A stretch of 64,000 nucleotides of DNA from Rhizobium anhuiense (GTDB lineage: Bacteria > Pseudomonadota > Alphaproteobacteria > Rhizobiales > Rhizobiaceae). The translations under genes and the position numbers were made by a program. The notes under the pieces are model-generated. The model searched no databases, was not told the origin of the DNA, and worked only from the letters and a program-made list of their open reading frames with translations. Positions 26,331 through 35,314 of the stretch are shown here, one piece after another (positions within the stretch are counted from its first letter, which is position 1; each line of letters opens with the position of its first letter). Location: assembly GCF_003985145.1 (NCBI RefSeq), contig NZ_ML133526.1, forward strand, positions 62,001-126,000. Reading direction: 5' to 3'.

Positions 26331-27574
26331 CCGGACAATCGATCGATGCCGCGCGTCTCCTCGGCCGGATCCGGACGCTCGGCGAGATCGGCCAGGATGC
26401 CGACGGCCGACTGATCCGGCTGGCGGCCTCCGATACGGAGAAACTCGGCCGCGACCGGTTCGTCGCCTGGATCGAGGGCGCGGGACTTCAAGTCGCCGTC
26501 GATCGCATCGGCAATATCTTCGGCATCTGGAAGCCCGATAGCGTGACCGACAACGCACCCCTCATGCTAGGCTCGCATATCGACACGGTCATCGGTGCCG
26601 GCATTTACGACGGCTGCTACGGCACGCTTTCCGGGCTTGAAGTGATCGAAACGCTGAGGGCAGAAGGCTTGACGCCGTCTCGTCCGATTGTCGTCGCGGC
26701 CTTCACCAACGAGGAAGGCGTGCGCTACGCGCCCGATATGATGGGGTCGCTGGTCTATGCCGGCGGCCTGGATGTCGATACGGCGCTTGCCACCATCGGC
26801 ACCGATGGAACGATCCTCGGCGACGAACTCGAGCGGATCGGCTATGCCGGAGAGCATCAACCAGGATTCCCTAGGCCGCATGCCTATATCGAACTCCACA
26901 TCGAGCAAGGGCCGGTGCTTGAGCGCGAGGGCATTCGCCTCGGTGCCGTGGAACATCTGCAAGGCATCTCCTGGCAGAAAGTTGTTATCACGGGAGACGC
27001 CAATCACGCGGGAACGACACCGATCTCCATGCGCCGCGACGCGGGTCATGCGGCCGCACGGGTCGTGACCTTCCTGCGCGACCGGGCGCAGGCATCGAAC
27101 ACGCCGACGGTCGCCACCGTCGGCTGCATGCGGTTCGAACCGGATGTCATCAACGTGATCCCGTCGCGGGCGACGTTCACGGTCGATCTCCGTGACCCGG
27201 ACGAAGAACGGTTGAGAGAAGAGGAAGCCGCGCTCGCGACCCTCCTGGACAGGCTATCGGCCGAGGAGCAGGTCGGCGTATCGGTGGAGAGGCTTGCCCG
27301 GTTCGAACCAGTCAAGTTCGATCAGAACATCGTGAGGCTGATCGAAGAGGCGGCGCGGGAACGGGGCCTCGCCTGCCGGCGGATGACCTCCGGTGCCGGC
27401 CACGATGCGCAGATGATCGCCAGGATCGCCCCGTCGGCGATGATCTTCGTGCCAAGCATCGGCGGTATCAGCCATAATCCGAAGGAATATACCGACGACG
27501 AGGATCTCGTCGCAGGCGCAAACATCCTGCTCGATGTCGTTCGCCGGCTTGCCACGGAAGGATTGCCGGCATGA
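26327..27574 (+). CDS. M20-family Zn amidase (N-carbamoyl-L-amino-acid hydrolase/allantoate amidohydrolase type)
   Basis: 415 residues. Metal-site motifs are in order: LGSHIDTVIGAGIYDG, FTNEEGVRYAP, YIELHIEQGPVLE and a final histidine in PSIGGISHNPKEYT. The dimerisation-domain sequence GDANHAGTTPISMRRDAG, with SGAGHDAQ later, is characteristic of the HyuC/AllC branch. It would remove an N-carbamoyl or similar group from an amino acid. It overlaps the genes on both sides by four bases, so it is translationally coupled to DpaL; an N-substituted diaminopropionate substrate is my inference. Confidence 0.9.
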   Translation: MTGQSIDAARLLGRIRTLGEIGQDADGRLIRLAASDTEKLGRDRFVAWIEGAGLQVAVDRIGNIFGIWKPDSVTDNAPLMLGSHIDTVIGAGIYDGCYGTLSGLEVIETLRAEGLTPSRPIVVAAFTNEEGVRYAPDMMGSLVYAGGLDVDTALATIGTDGTILGDELERIGYAGEHQPGFPRPHAYIELHIEQGPVLEREGIRLGAVEHLQGISWQKVVITGDANHAGTTPISMRRDAGHAAARVVTFLRDRAQASNTPTVATVGCMRFEPDVINVIPSRATFTVDLRDPDEERLREEEAALATLLDRLSAEEQVGVSVERLARFEPVKFDQNIVRLIEEAARERGLACRRMTSGAGHDAQMIARIAPSAMIFVPSIGGISHNPKEYTDDEDLVAGANILLDVVRRLATEGLPA

Positions 27575-28731
27575 CCACCGACAAGGACGCTTTACATGCA
27601 GAGATGACGGCGTGGAGACACAATCTTCACACGTACCCCGAATTCGGCTTCGAGGAGCAGCGGACCTCCGCCTTCGTCGCCGCAAAGCTGCGGGAATTCG
27701 GATTCGACGAGATCGTCGAGGGCGTCGGCGGCACAGGAGTCGTCGCAACGCTGAAGCGCGGCAGCGGCAACCGCGCCATCGCGCTGCGCGCCGACATGGA
27801 TGCACTCAGGATCAGCGAACAGACGACCGTCCCGCACCGATCTCAAAACCCGGGCGTCATGCATGCCTGCGGTCACGACGGCCACACCACGATGCTGCTC
27901 GGCGCCGCAAAGATCCTGGCTGGTGAAGGCGGCTTCGACGGCACCGTGCGCTTCATCTTCCAACCGGCCGAAGAATGGGGCAAGGGGGCGCTGGCGATGA
28001 TCGCCGACGGGCTCTTCGAAAGATTTCCCTTCGACGAGATCTACGGCATCCACAACATGCCGGGGATCGGCGTCGGCAGCTTCCAAACGCGCCCTGACGC
28101 GATCATGTCGGCCGAGGACAATTTCGAGATTACGCTGACGGGCATCGGCGGCCATGCCGCAAGGCCGCACTGGGGCAACGAGGTGCTCGTCGCGGCATGT
28201 GCGCTCGTGACCAATCTGCAGACCATCGTCTCCAGGCGGCTGGATCCGGCCGATATCGGCGTCGTGTCCGTCACGGAACTGATCACCGACGGCACGAGGA
28301 ATGCGCTCCCCGGCCTCGCTCGCATTCTGGGCGATGCCCGCAGCTTCCGTTCGGAGATCAGCGAGACGATCGAGAAGCAGATGCGCCTGATCGCCGAGGG
28401 CACGGCCATGACCTACAACGTCAAGGCCGATGTGATCTACACCAGGGAATTCGTGCCTCTCATGAACGACCCTGTCTTGACGGAGGAAGCCCTGACCGTG
28501 GCACGTGATCTCTACGGTGTTTCGAACGTCGCCATCGCGAGTAAGCCGATGACTGGATCCGAAGACTTCGCGCAGTTCCTCGCGCGCGTGCCGGGCTGTT
28601 TCGTATTCCTGGGCAATGGCGTCCACTCGCCGCCGCTCCATAACCCGACCTATGACTTCAACGACGCCGGCCTCTCGCATGGAGCAAACTTTCACGCAGG
28701 GATTGTTCGTCGACGGCTCCACACAGGCTGA
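27571..28731 (+). CDS. M20 amidohydrolase (hippurate hydrolase/IAA-amino-acid hydrolase type)
   Basis: 386 residues of the M20D peptidase family. Signature metal motifs: MHACGHDGHTTMLLGAA, QPAEEWGKGALAMI, the catalytic IHNMPGIGVG and late metal ligand LHNPTYDFND. ALRADMDAL precedes them. Members cleave N-acyl or aromatic acyl amino acids. Last gene of the dpaL operon (4-base overlap), so it may release diaminopropionate from a conjugate; the natural substrate is not known. Confidence 0.91.
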   Translation: MTTDKDALHAEMTAWRHNLHTYPEFGFEEQRTSAFVAAKLREFGFDEIVEGVGGTGVVATLKRGSGNRAIALRADMDALRISEQTTVPHRSQNPGVMHACGHDGHTTMLLGAAKILAGEGGFDGTVRFIFQPAEEWGKGALAMIADGLFERFPFDEIYGIHNMPGIGVGSFQTRPDAIMSAEDNFEITLTGIGGHAARPHWGNEVLVAACALVTNLQTIVSRRLDPADIGVVSVTELITDGTRNALPGLARILGDARSFRSEISETIEKQMRLIAEGTAMTYNVKADVIYTREFVPLMNDPVLTEEALTVARDLYGVSNVAIASKPMTGSEDFAQFLARVPGCFVFLGNGVHSPPLHNPTYDFNDAGLSHGANFHAGIVRRRLHTG

Positions 28732-28752
28732 TCTGTGAGACCGGGTGAGCGC

Positions 28753-29775
28753 TCAGCGCTTCAAGGTCTGAGACGGCAACTGGCCGAAGCGCTTCCTGTA
28801 TTCGGCTGCAAATCGCCCCAGATGCGTGAAGCCCCATCTCAGCGCGATGTCCGCAATGCCCTGCCTGGCGTCGGATTCGAGCAAATCGCGATGGGCGGCA
28901 ACCATCCGAAGTTCCTGCAGGTAGGCCATCGGGGTCGTATCCCTGAACTGCCGGAAACCCTGTTGCAAAGTCCGAACGCTGACCTTGGCTGCAATCGCGA
29001 TGTCGTTGAGCGAAATCGGCTCGGCGATGTGTTCGTGCATGAAGTCGATCGCCCACTTCACATGGCGTGGGGCCGGTGTCGGTGCAGGGAGCGCAAGCTC
29101 GTTCGAATAGCGATTGGGACAGGCCTCCAGAAGCAGATAGATCGCGGCGTCGCAGAGCGAGCCGGCGGCCAGCGGCGACCGTTGCAGCGGTCCGTTGCCG
29201 CTGAGCCCGCGATGGAGGTTCGAGACAAGTTGCTGCAATACAAGCCCCGGACCGGTCGTCAGATCGATGTGAGGATGAAAATCGATGTCGCCGCTGATCG
29301 TTCGTTCGAACATCTGCGTGAGGTGGCTGATGATCTTCGCCTGATCGACGAACAGGCCGAAATGACGGCGAGGCCCAAACAGGCGGGCGCCTGCGGCACG
29401 ACCTGCCTCAAGGATCGTACCACGCGCGGGGACCGAGTATATTTGCTCCCGCATGCCGTCGAAGAACGCGTTTCCCTCCATCGGCAGAAAAACGATCATC
29501 CTGTCGCTGGTCGCCTCCCGCCTGATCAGGATCGTGCCTTCGTAGGTGCAGTCGGCTACGGTCACCTCGTCTCCCACGGAGACGAAATTGCAGCGGTACG
29601 CTATGGGCATATTGCCTTCCGCCACAACTTTGATCGGGGAGTTTGGCGTCGACAATACTTCCGAAAGCGCGTCCGGGTCTGTTCCGCTATGCGCCGTCTC
29701 CCGAAACGACATGCTCTGCATTGCCAGCTGCCGGGTGAGGCCGGCATTGTTATATGCTTGAGAACTAATGGACAT
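28753..29775 (-). CDS. AraC-family transcriptional regulator
   Basis: 340 residues. The C-terminal AraC/XylS DNA-binding domain shows both helix-turn-helix units: LNDIAIAAKVSVRTLQQGFRQF and ALRWGFTHLGRFAAEYRKRF, ending GQLPSQTLKR. The N-terminal half is of the AraC-binding-2 type. The chosen ATG has GAGGT six bases upstream. The frame is open for 16 more residues. It follows dadA on the same strand. A broken paralogue with the same layout lies at 62.3 kb. Confidence 0.9.
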   Translation of the reverse strand: MSISSQAYNNAGLTRQLAMQSMSFRETAHSGTDPDALSEVLSTPNSPIKVVAEGNMPIAYRCNFVSVGDEVTVADCTYEGTILIRREATSDRMIVFLPMEGNAFFDGMREQIYSVPARGTILEAGRAAGARLFGPRRHFGLFVDQAKIISHLTQMFERTISGDIDFHPHIDLTTGPGLVLQQLVSNLHRGLSGNGPLQRSPLAAGSLCDAAIYLLLEACPNRYSNELALPAPTPAPRHVKWAIDFMHEHIAEPISLNDIAIAAKVSVRTLQQGFRQFRDTTPMAYLQELRMVAAHRDLLESDARQGIADIALRWGFTHLGRFAAEYRKRFGQLPSQTLKR

Positions 29776-29862
29776 TCTGGACCTCGAAAGACGAGGCGCA
29801 CAAGCGACACTGGATTTGTGCAATCATGTTCATCCCTCTTTTGTGTTGCCCCCTGGGCGCTT

Positions 29863-31113
29863 TCAGCCGTAGCGGCTGATTGCGAGATCCCTCGCATCGA
29901 TTTCCGGCTGGCGGCCGCCGACGAGATCGCCGATGAGCCGCGCCGAACCGGTGCTCATCGTCCAGCCGAGCGTGCCGTGGCCGGTATTGAGGAAGAGGCC
30001 GGCGACCTTTGTCGCGCCGATGACCGGCGTGCCATCAGGCGTCATCGGGCGCAGGCCGGACCAGAAGGAAGCCTTGGAAATATCGCCGCCGGGGAAGAGA
30101 TCGGTGACCGAGTGTTCCAGCGTGCTGCGACGGGCCAGGCCGAGGTCGTTGGTATAGCCTGAGATTTCAGCCATGCCGCCGACGCGAATGCGGTCGCCGA
30201 GCCGGGTGATCGCGATCTTGTAGGTCTCGTCCATGACGGTCGATTCCGGCGCGCGCGACGCATCGGTGATGGGGATGGTGAGCGAATAGCCCTTGACGGG
30301 ATAGACCGGCAGCCGGATGCCGAGCGGCTTGAGCAGCAGCGGCGAATAGCTGCCGAGCGCGACCACCACCGCCTCCGCGCTCATCCGCTCACGATCGGTG
30401 ATGACCCCGCGCACCCGGCCGGCCTCGACATCCAGCGCCTTGATCGTCGTGCCGTAAGCAAAACGGACACCGAGCGCGGCGGCTTTGGCCGCCAGCGCAT
30501 TGGTGAACTTGAAGCAGTCGCCGGTCTCGTCCTTCGGCGTCAGCAGACCGCCGACGATCTTGTCGCGCACGTGCTTCAGCGCCGGTTCGAAGCGGACACA
30601 GCCGTCCCGGTCCAGCACCTCATAGGGAATGCCGTCGGCAGCCAGTGCCTTGACATCCTTTGCCGAAGCCTCGAGCTGTTGCTGCGTGCGGAACAGCTGC
30701 AGGGTTCCCTGCATGCGTTCGTCATAGGCGATGCCGGTCTCGGCGCGAAGGTCGGCCAGCGCGATGCGGCTGTAATCGGCAAGGCGCAGCATGCGGCTCT
30801 TATTGATCGCATAGCGCTCGGAGGTACAGTTCGACAGCATCCTCGCCATCCAGGCAAGCATGGCCATGTCCAATTTCGGGCGCAGGATGAGCGGCGCGTG
30901 CTTCATGAACAGCCACTTCATGGCCTTCATAGGAATGCCGGGCGCCGCCCATGGCGAGCAATAGCCAAAGGAGACTTCGCCGGCATTGGCAAAGCTCGTC
31001 TCCAGCGCCGGACCCGACTGCCGGTCGACGACCGTGACGTCATGGCCTGATTTGGCCAGTTGATAAGCGGATGTGACGCCGACGATGCCGGCTCCTAGAA
31101 CGATGACCTTCAT
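29863..31113 (-). CDS. dadA: D-amino acid dehydrogenase
   Basis: 416 residues, matching DadA. FAD motif [20 protein letters not shown] then [20 protein letters not shown] with the characteristic [13 protein letters not shown]-terminal FAD site [20 protein letters not shown]. It oxidises D-alanine and other D-amino acids to 2-oxo acids and passes electrons to the respiratory chain. The alanine racemase gene lies 29 bases upstream on the same strand, and an Lrp regulator is divergent from that: the classic dad arrangement for L-alanine catabolism. Confidence 0.95.
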   Translation of the reverse strand: MKVIVLGAGIVGVTSAYQLAKSGHDVTVVDRQSGPALETSFANAGEVSFGYCSPWAAPGIPMKAMKWLFMKHAPLILRPKLDMAMLAWMARMLSNCTSERYAINKSRMLRLADYSRIALADLRAETGIAYDERMQGTLQLFRTQQQLEASAKDVKALAADGIPYEVLDRDGCVRFEPALKHVRDKIVGGLLTPKDETGDCFKFTNALAAKAAALGVRFAYGTTIKALDVEAGRVRGVITDRERMSAEAVVVALGSYSPLLLKPLGIRLPVYPVKGYSLTIPITDASRAPESTVMDETYKIAITRLGDRIRVGGMAEISGYTNDLGLARRSTLEHSVTDLFPGGDISKASFWSGLRPMTPDGTPVIGATKVAGLFLNTGHGTLGWTMSTGSARLIGDLVGGRQPEIDARDLAISRYG

Positions 31114-31142
31114 GATGTTCCCAATGATGGAGCCGCCGGCTC

Positions 31143-32276
31143 TCAGCGATATTGCCTGTGATAACGATCGCCCAGGCCGGTTAGGATTTCGTAAGAAATG
31201 GTGCCGGCGTCGCCGGCGATGTCCTCGAGCGTCTGATGGCGGCCGAGCACTTCGACAAGGCTGCCGAAGGTCAGCGCGCCTTCGGGCAGTGCCGTGATGT
31301 CGACGGTCGCGCTGTCCATCGACACACGGCCGACGATCGGCAGGCGTGTGCCGTTGAAATAGACGGCGCCGCGGTCGCCCAGGCACCGCGGCAGACCATC
31401 GGCATAGCCGGCGGCAATGGTGGCGAGACGCGTTTCCCGCTGCGTGACATGCGCGCCGCCATAGCCGACCTTGGCACCCGCCGGCACGGTGCGCGTCTGC
31501 ACGACGGCAACATCGAGGCTGACGACCGGTTCCATCGGGTTCTTCTCGCCGGCGTTCGGAGCGCCGCCATAAAGCGCGATGCCGGGGCGGGCAAGCACGC
31601 CGTGATAGGCGTCCCCCAGGAAAACCCCGCCGGAATTGGCGAAGGAGATGTCGAAGCCGGGAAATTCGTCGGCGATGCGGGACATCTCGGCAAATTGATC
31701 GCCGTTCTGCTCGCTGTCCATGTCATCGGCCGAAGCCAGATGGCTCATGATGAACAGGATTTCGACATTGGCGCCGTCCCGGAGGGCTGCCGCCAGCTCC
31801 GCTCGCTCTTCCTGGGGAAAGCCGAGCCGCGACATGCCGGTGTCGAATTGCAGGACGGCGGGCAGGCAGCGATTCAGGATACGTGCAGCCGCCGACCATT
31901 GCCGCCACTGCGCCAGCGAATTGAGAACCGGAACGATGCCCATCTCGGCGCAGGCGATCTCGTTTCCGGGCTGCAAGCCGTTCAGCACGAAAATCTGGGC
32001 ATCGTGCGCAAGGGCCGGCCGGAGCCTCAGGGCCTCGACGAACTGGGCGACGAAGAAATGCCTGCAACCTTCCCTGTAGAGCGTTCTTGAGACCCGCTCG
32101 GCGCCGAGGCCATAGGCGTCTGCCTTGACGACCGCGCCCGCGCGGACCGGTGACAGCATCGACACGAGCTTGCGATAGTTGCGGCCGAGGGCGGCAAGAT
32201 CGATCGTCAGATAGCCCGTGGCTCCCTGCGCTGGAGTAACGGTGCGTGTGCGGGAAACCAAAATATCGCTATCCAT
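31143..32276 (-). CDS. dadX: Alanine racemase, catabolic
   Basis: 377 residues, fold type III PLP enzyme. Schiff-base lysine in [16 protein letters not shown], catalytic tyrosine region [11 protein letters not shown], and the cofactor-binding [12 protein letters not shown] and [13 protein letters not shown]. The ATG has AGGGG seven bases upstream; a GTG six bases earlier is less well placed. Its position directly before dadA and divergent from an Lrp gene indicates the catabolic racemase that turns L-alanine into D-alanine for DadA. Confidence 0.93.
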   Translation of the reverse strand: MDSDILVSRTRTVTPAQGATGYLTIDLAALGRNYRKLVSMLSPVRAGAVVKADAYGLGAERVSRTLYREGCRHFFVAQFVEALRLRPALAHDAQIFVLNGLQPGNEIACAEMGIVPVLNSLAQWRQWSAAARILNRCLPAVLQFDTGMSRLGFPQEERAELAAALRDGANVEILFIMSHLASADDMDSEQNGDQFAEMSRIADEFPGFDISFANSGGVFLGDAYHGVLARPGIALYGGAPNAGEKNPMEPVVSLDVAVVQTRTVPAGAKVGYGGAHVTQRETRLATIAAGYADGLPRCLGDRGAVYFNGTRLPIVGRVSMDSATVDITALPEGALTFGSLVEVLGRHQTLEDIAGDAGTISYEILTGLGDRYHRQYR

Positions 32277-32323
32277 GTCCACCCCTTGTCGATTTCAAGG
32301 AGTTTATGAAATAATGAGCGAAA

Positions 32324-32365
32324 TTGCCTATCATTCAGTAGTCGATTATTGTGTGATTTGCCTAT
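32324..32365. promoter_or_regulatory. TTGCCTAT direct repeats in the alr/lrp divergent promoter
   Basis: TTGCCTAT occurs at 32324-32331 and 32358-32365, 34 bp apart (close to three helical turns), in an AT-rich stretch between the divergent racemase and Lrp genes. Lrp-family octamers wrap DNA through phased sites, so these are candidate sites for the adjacent regulator. No footprint-like symmetry beyond the repeat is visible. Confidence 0.45.
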
Positions 32366-32402
32366 TAGCCGCATAATCAACGAATATTTGGAACGATATC
32401 TC

Positions 32403-32867
32403 ATGCCCGCTCTTGACGTGATCGATCGCAATATCCTGAGATTGCTGCGCCTCGATGCCCGCATGAGCAATGCCAAGCTCGCCGCGGAGATCGGTCTCTC
32501 TCCATCGGCCTGTCTCAGGCGCATCAAAATCATGGAAAAATCAGGTGTGATCCGCGGCTATACGGCGCTGATCGACACTGGCAATGCGGATGAGATGATC
32601 GCCGTGATCATCAACATCACCCTGGAACGACAAACAGAGGATTATCTCGACCGCCTCGAAGCGGCGGTTCGCCGGCATCCCGAGATCCGGGAATGTTTTC
32701 TGATGACGGGCGGTTCGGACTATCTGTTGCGCGTGGAGGTCGCGAATGCCGGCGAGTTCGAGCGGATTCACAAGGAGATACTGTCGACCTTGCCGGGTGT
32801 CCTCAGGATTCATTCCAGCTTCTCGATTCGCAATGTTCTGGCGACACGCACGAGGGGCAGGCGCTGA
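32403..32867 (+). CDS. dadR: Lrp/AsnC-family regulator of the alanine catabolic operon
   Basis: 154 residues. The helix-turn-helix is LDVIDRNILRLLRLDARMSN, KLAAEIGLSPSACLRRIKIM, and the RAM domain contains CFLMTGGSDYLLRVEVANAG. It is divergent from alr-dadA, the position of DadR in other bacteria, where alanine activates it. I started at the ATG giving the normal length; an in-frame ATG 54 bases upstream would add residues not found in the family. Confidence 0.88.
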   Translation: MPALDVIDRNILRLLRLDARMSNAKLAAEIGLSPSACLRRIKIMEKSGVIRGYTALIDTGNADEMIAVIINITLERQTEDYLDRLEAAVRRHPEIRECFLMTGGSDYLLRVEVANAGEFERIHKEILSTLPGVLRIHSSFSIRNVLATRTRGRR

Positions 32868-32884
32868 ACCGCGATCCCCACGCT

Positions 32885-32943
32885 TAGAGCCTTTCCGGGT
32901 TAGATTGAAGCATTCTGCCGGAGCAGGTTTTCGTCAGGCTCTA
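32885..32943. repeat. Rhizobial intergenic palindromic repeat (RIME-like)
   Basis: A 59-base element with inverted ends TAGAGCC / GGCTCTA enclosing TTTCCGGGTTAGATTGAAGC and GGAGCAGGTTTTCGTCA. I recognise this type as one of the short palindromic elements scattered between genes in Rhizobium-group genomes. It fills the gap between convergent genes and its right end overlaps the stop codon of luxR, so it may serve as an mRNA end for both. Confidence 0.7.
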
Positions 32944-33666
32944 GATCAATTCGAGCGCCGTAGCCTTGGCGACCGCTTCACTCGTCGTGGCGACGGTCAG
33001 CTTCCGGCGTGCCGAGGCGAGATAGAGTTGCACCGCGCTCACCGAAATGGACAGACGGGCGCAGATCTGCTTTGCCATCAGGCCGCTGGCCGTCATTTCA
33101 AGACATTGCAGTTCGCGGCGCGACAATTGCGGAAAATCCGCCGTTTTTCTCAGGCCCGACAGAACCATGGCCCTGTCGTGGAGATGGTGGGCGAGAAACT
33201 GGAGGTCGCGCATGCTGTCCATGCGGAAATGCCGCCAGTAGGCGTCGGGGTGATTGGACGTGACCGTAAACAGCGACCGCTCCCCTTGAGGTCCCCGCAC
33301 CGGCAGAGTCACGCCCTGCCGGCCGATACCGAAGGCCATGGCCTCCTTGAAGAAGCCATAAGCCCGGCCCGAATCCCATTTTGACGCCGACCATTCCACG
33401 GGCAGGAAGCCGCGCCGGCCGAGACGGACGACGGGATCGATGCTGAAGTAGTCCCGGTCAAGATATTGTTTCACCCACTCGGGCGGGTAGGTCAGCATCA
33501 GTAACGGATTGCTGGCCGCCGCCCCCGAGGAGCGGATCACATGCAAAACCATGTGCGATATCGCATAGATGTGGCGGACTTCGTCCAGCGTCGTTTCCAG
33601 ATCCCGCAATGTCGGCGCTGCGGAGATCCGATCCAGACAATAGAAAAAACGAGAACTGCTCAGCAT
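32941..33666 (-). CDS. LuxR-family quorum-sensing regulator
   Basis: 241 residues. The autoinducer-binding domain has the conserved pattern W-x3-Y then DP (YPPEWVKQYLDRDYFSIDP), PVEWS and GRQGVTLPVRG; the C-terminal LuxR helix-turn-helix reads LSRRELQCLEMTASGLMAKQ, ISVSAVQLYLASARRKL. It should bind an acyl-homoserine lactone and control promoters with lux-type boxes. The cognate synthase gene lies 148 bases upstream on the same strand. Its stop codon is inside a palindromic repeat. Confidence 0.93.
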   Translation of the reverse strand: MLSSSRFFYCLDRISAAPTLRDLETTLDEVRHIYAISHMVLHVIRSSGAAASNPLLMLTYPPEWVKQYLDRDYFSIDPVVRLGRRGFLPVEWSASKWDSGRAYGFFKEAMAFGIGRQGVTLPVRGPQGERSLFTVTSNHPDAYWRHFRMDSMRDLQFLAHHLHDRAMVLSGLRKTADFPQLSRRELQCLEMTASGLMAKQICARLSISVSAVQLYLASARRKLTVATTSEAVAKATALELI

Positions 33667-33776
33667 GAGATGGACTCGTGGTTGTGCGTTTCATTGACTA
33701 CTCGTACCGGTAACATTTCACGGGATCGGGGAACAGCTAATTCTAATACAACCATGGGTGCGGTGAAAAATGGGTT

Positions 33777-33816
33777 AAGGCTTAGCGGGAGCATATCCCG
33801 CTGCTGGGCGAGCCTT
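33777..33816 (-). terminator. Hairpin after luxI
   Basis: Nested inverted repeats just downstream of the luxI stop: an inner 7-bp stem AGCGGGA / TCCCGCT (loop GCATA) and outer arms AAGGCT / AGCCTT. On the minus strand they are followed by CCCATTTTTCACC. A partial terminator here would uncouple luxI from luxR, which lies downstream on the same strand. Confidence 0.5.
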
Positions 33817-34450
33817 ACCGCATGCCGCCATCGGCAAAGGTTCTGGGACGATTGGGCGAAGCTCGCTCCAGTCGGGACAGGTTGGCCCGAAGTGCCCGGC
33901 AATTGTCCGCCGTCACATCCCATAGGCCGACATACAGCTTGCCAATCTCGGGCAGGGATCGGGCAAGCGGCGTCGGCCTCCAGCCGATCCTGCGATACAC
34001 TCCGACCATGGCGCCATCATAGACGCCGACGATGCTTTCGATACCGGTGTCGAGCGCAAGGTCGCAAAGCCCTGAGAGCAGCTCCGTGGCAACTGTGCGC
34101 GATTGCTCCATGTGCCCGGCAAGCGGGTGAACGCAAAAGCGCGTACATTCCCAAGTCGTTGGGCTATCGACGTCGATAGGCTGATCGAAGAAATGCCGGA
34201 ACTCGCTTTTGAGCATCGTCGCTCCCGTCGTCGGTAGCAGGCGCAGCGAACCCGTCAGTGTGCCGGAAGGTCGTTGCGTGACGAGATATACGGGATCCTC
34301 GGCCTCGTCGTATCGGTCCCTCTCCCATTGGTCCCGGACATCGACCTGCCATCCCAGCCGATCGCGAAAAACGGCGGCGCGAGCCCGAAACATTTCATCG
34401 AAAGCACGTCGATCGGTATCGAGCATGTCTTTGGTGAGTATCCGCAACAT
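33815..34450 (-). CDS. Acyl-homoserine lactone synthase (LuxI family)
   Basis: 211 residues, the usual LuxI length. Family-defining residues are present: F-R-A-R...F near residue 22, GWQVDVRDQWERDRYD, LTGSLRLLPTT and the E-x-x-R motif in WECTRFCVHP. It makes an N-acyl-homoserine lactone from S-adenosylmethionine and acyl-ACP; the acyl chain cannot be predicted. AGGAGGG lies six bases before the ATG, and a lux-type box 54-73 bases upstream suggests autoinduction by the adjacent LuxR. Confidence 0.95.
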   Translation of the reverse strand: MLRILTKDMLDTDRRAFDEMFRARAAVFRDRLGWQVDVRDQWERDRYDEAEDPVYLVTQRPSGTLTGSLRLLPTTGATMLKSEFRHFFDQPIDVDSPTTWECTRFCVHPLAGHMEQSRTVATELLSGLCDLALDTGIESIVGVYDGAMVGVYRRIGWRPTPLARSLPEIGKLYVGLWDVTADNCRALRANLSRLERASPNRPRTFADGGMR

Positions 34451-34503
34451 ATCCGTCCCTCCTGATGTTCTGACGTTTCACAACAGGAGGCCGACCGGGA
34501 GCA

Positions 34504-34523
34504 ATCTGGATATTTCACCAGGT
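34504..34523 (-). promoter_or_regulatory. lux-type box upstream of luxI
   Basis: A 20-bp dyad: on the minus strand ACCTGG, eight bases, then CCAGAT, one mismatch from the ACCTGG-N8-CCAGGT form and fitting the CT-N12-AG rule of LuxR-family sites. It lies 54-73 bases before the luxI start codon, where an activator box should be, and between luxI and the divergent XRE gene. Confidence 0.65.
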
Positions 34524-34631
34524 TGACCGGTGCTTCGCTTTGCCTTCCCCTTTCATAAGAAGTTTCTGATGTTCGTCGATCGAAAGCTCTTGGTAATTGC
34601 CAATTTTAACGCAACCAACGGGAGGATTCTG

Positions 34632-34976
34632 ATGACCCACGACATGGCCCGCGGCAAACGTATTCGAGAGGCGATATCCCGGGGCAAGTTCCGGAAAGTT
34701 CACGCCCTGGCGGCCGAACTGGACGTGTCTGTCGCCGCCGTCTCACGCTGGCAGAATGGCGGCCATACCTCGCTGGAAAGCGCCTGCGCGCTCGCCGACC
34801 TGCTGGATGTCTCCCTCGACTGGCTGCTGCTCGGGCGAGGCACCATGGACTGGCATAGGAACAGCGCGATCTCCGCCACGGAATTGCAAATGGTTCTGGC
34901 GTTGCGCAACCGGTCTGCGGCAACACGGTCCAATCTCGCTGGGCTGGTCGAATCCATCCCTCCGGAGCACCCGTAA
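34632..34976 (+). CDS. Small XRE-family helix-turn-helix protein
   Basis: 114 residues; the ATG has an excellent GGAGG six bases upstream. A helix-turn-helix is evident: KVHALAAELDVSVAAVSRWQ, GGHTSLESACALADLLDVSL, followed by DWLLLGRG, as in phage-repressor-like proteins. The C-terminal 35 residues are unassigned. It is divergent from luxI with the lux-type box between them, so it may be quorum-regulated, or modulate luxI as XRE proteins such as PraR do in rhizobia. Confidence 0.85.
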   Translation: MTHDMARGKRIREAISRGKFRKVHALAAELDVSVAAVSRWQNGGHTSLESACALADLLDVSLDWLLLGRGTMDWHRNSAISATELQMVLALRNRSAATRSNLAGLVESIPPEHP

Positions 34977-35282
34977 CGCCAAGCGCAATTCTGCGCGAAT
35001 TTTTGACCTGAGGTCAACACGTTTAGGTTGATAAAAAGCAGATCGTCGACGATCTTTCTAGTTAAAGCTTCAACGGCGACACAACAGGGCGGCCAGCTCG
35101 CCCTGCCCTCGCCGCCGCAGAGACCTTGTTTTCACTCTCAATGCAGAAGGGTCGTTGGCGTCGGCTTTTGACGTGAAACCGTAAATACGCAGCCCGAAAA
35201 TTATCGAAAAACCGCATCGCCACCGGTCCGGAACATTTTTGGATCTGGTCCCGGCAGTCTCAACCGATTTTGGAGTCAGTCA
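34977..35282. other. Intergenic region before the glucoamylase gene, with palindrome
   Basis: About 300 bases without a gene. TTGACCT-G-AGGTCAA at 35003-35017 is a perfect 15-base palindrome and a possible operator or promoter element. GATCGTCGACGATC (35042-35055) is another perfect palindrome. The right end holds the duplicated initiation region of the next gene. I recognise no RNA gene here. Confidence 0.4.
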
Positions 35283-35314
35283 ATGACAGTTGCGCTTTGG
35301 AGTCAGTCAATGAC
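35269..35314 (+). repeat. Tandem duplication of a ribosome site and start codon
   Basis: TTTGGAGTCAGTCAATGAC occurs at 35269-35287 and again at 35296-35314, a period of 27 bases. Each copy carries GGAG seven bases before an ATG, and both ATGs are in the same frame, so the glucoamylase gene has two nearly identical translation start sites nine codons apart. Confidence 0.85.

Noticed and set aside
35003..35017. TTGACCTGAGGTCAA considered as a second lux box
   Set aside because: Arms and 1-base centre do not fit the CT-N12-AG spacing of LuxR-type sites; kept only as an unassigned palindrome.
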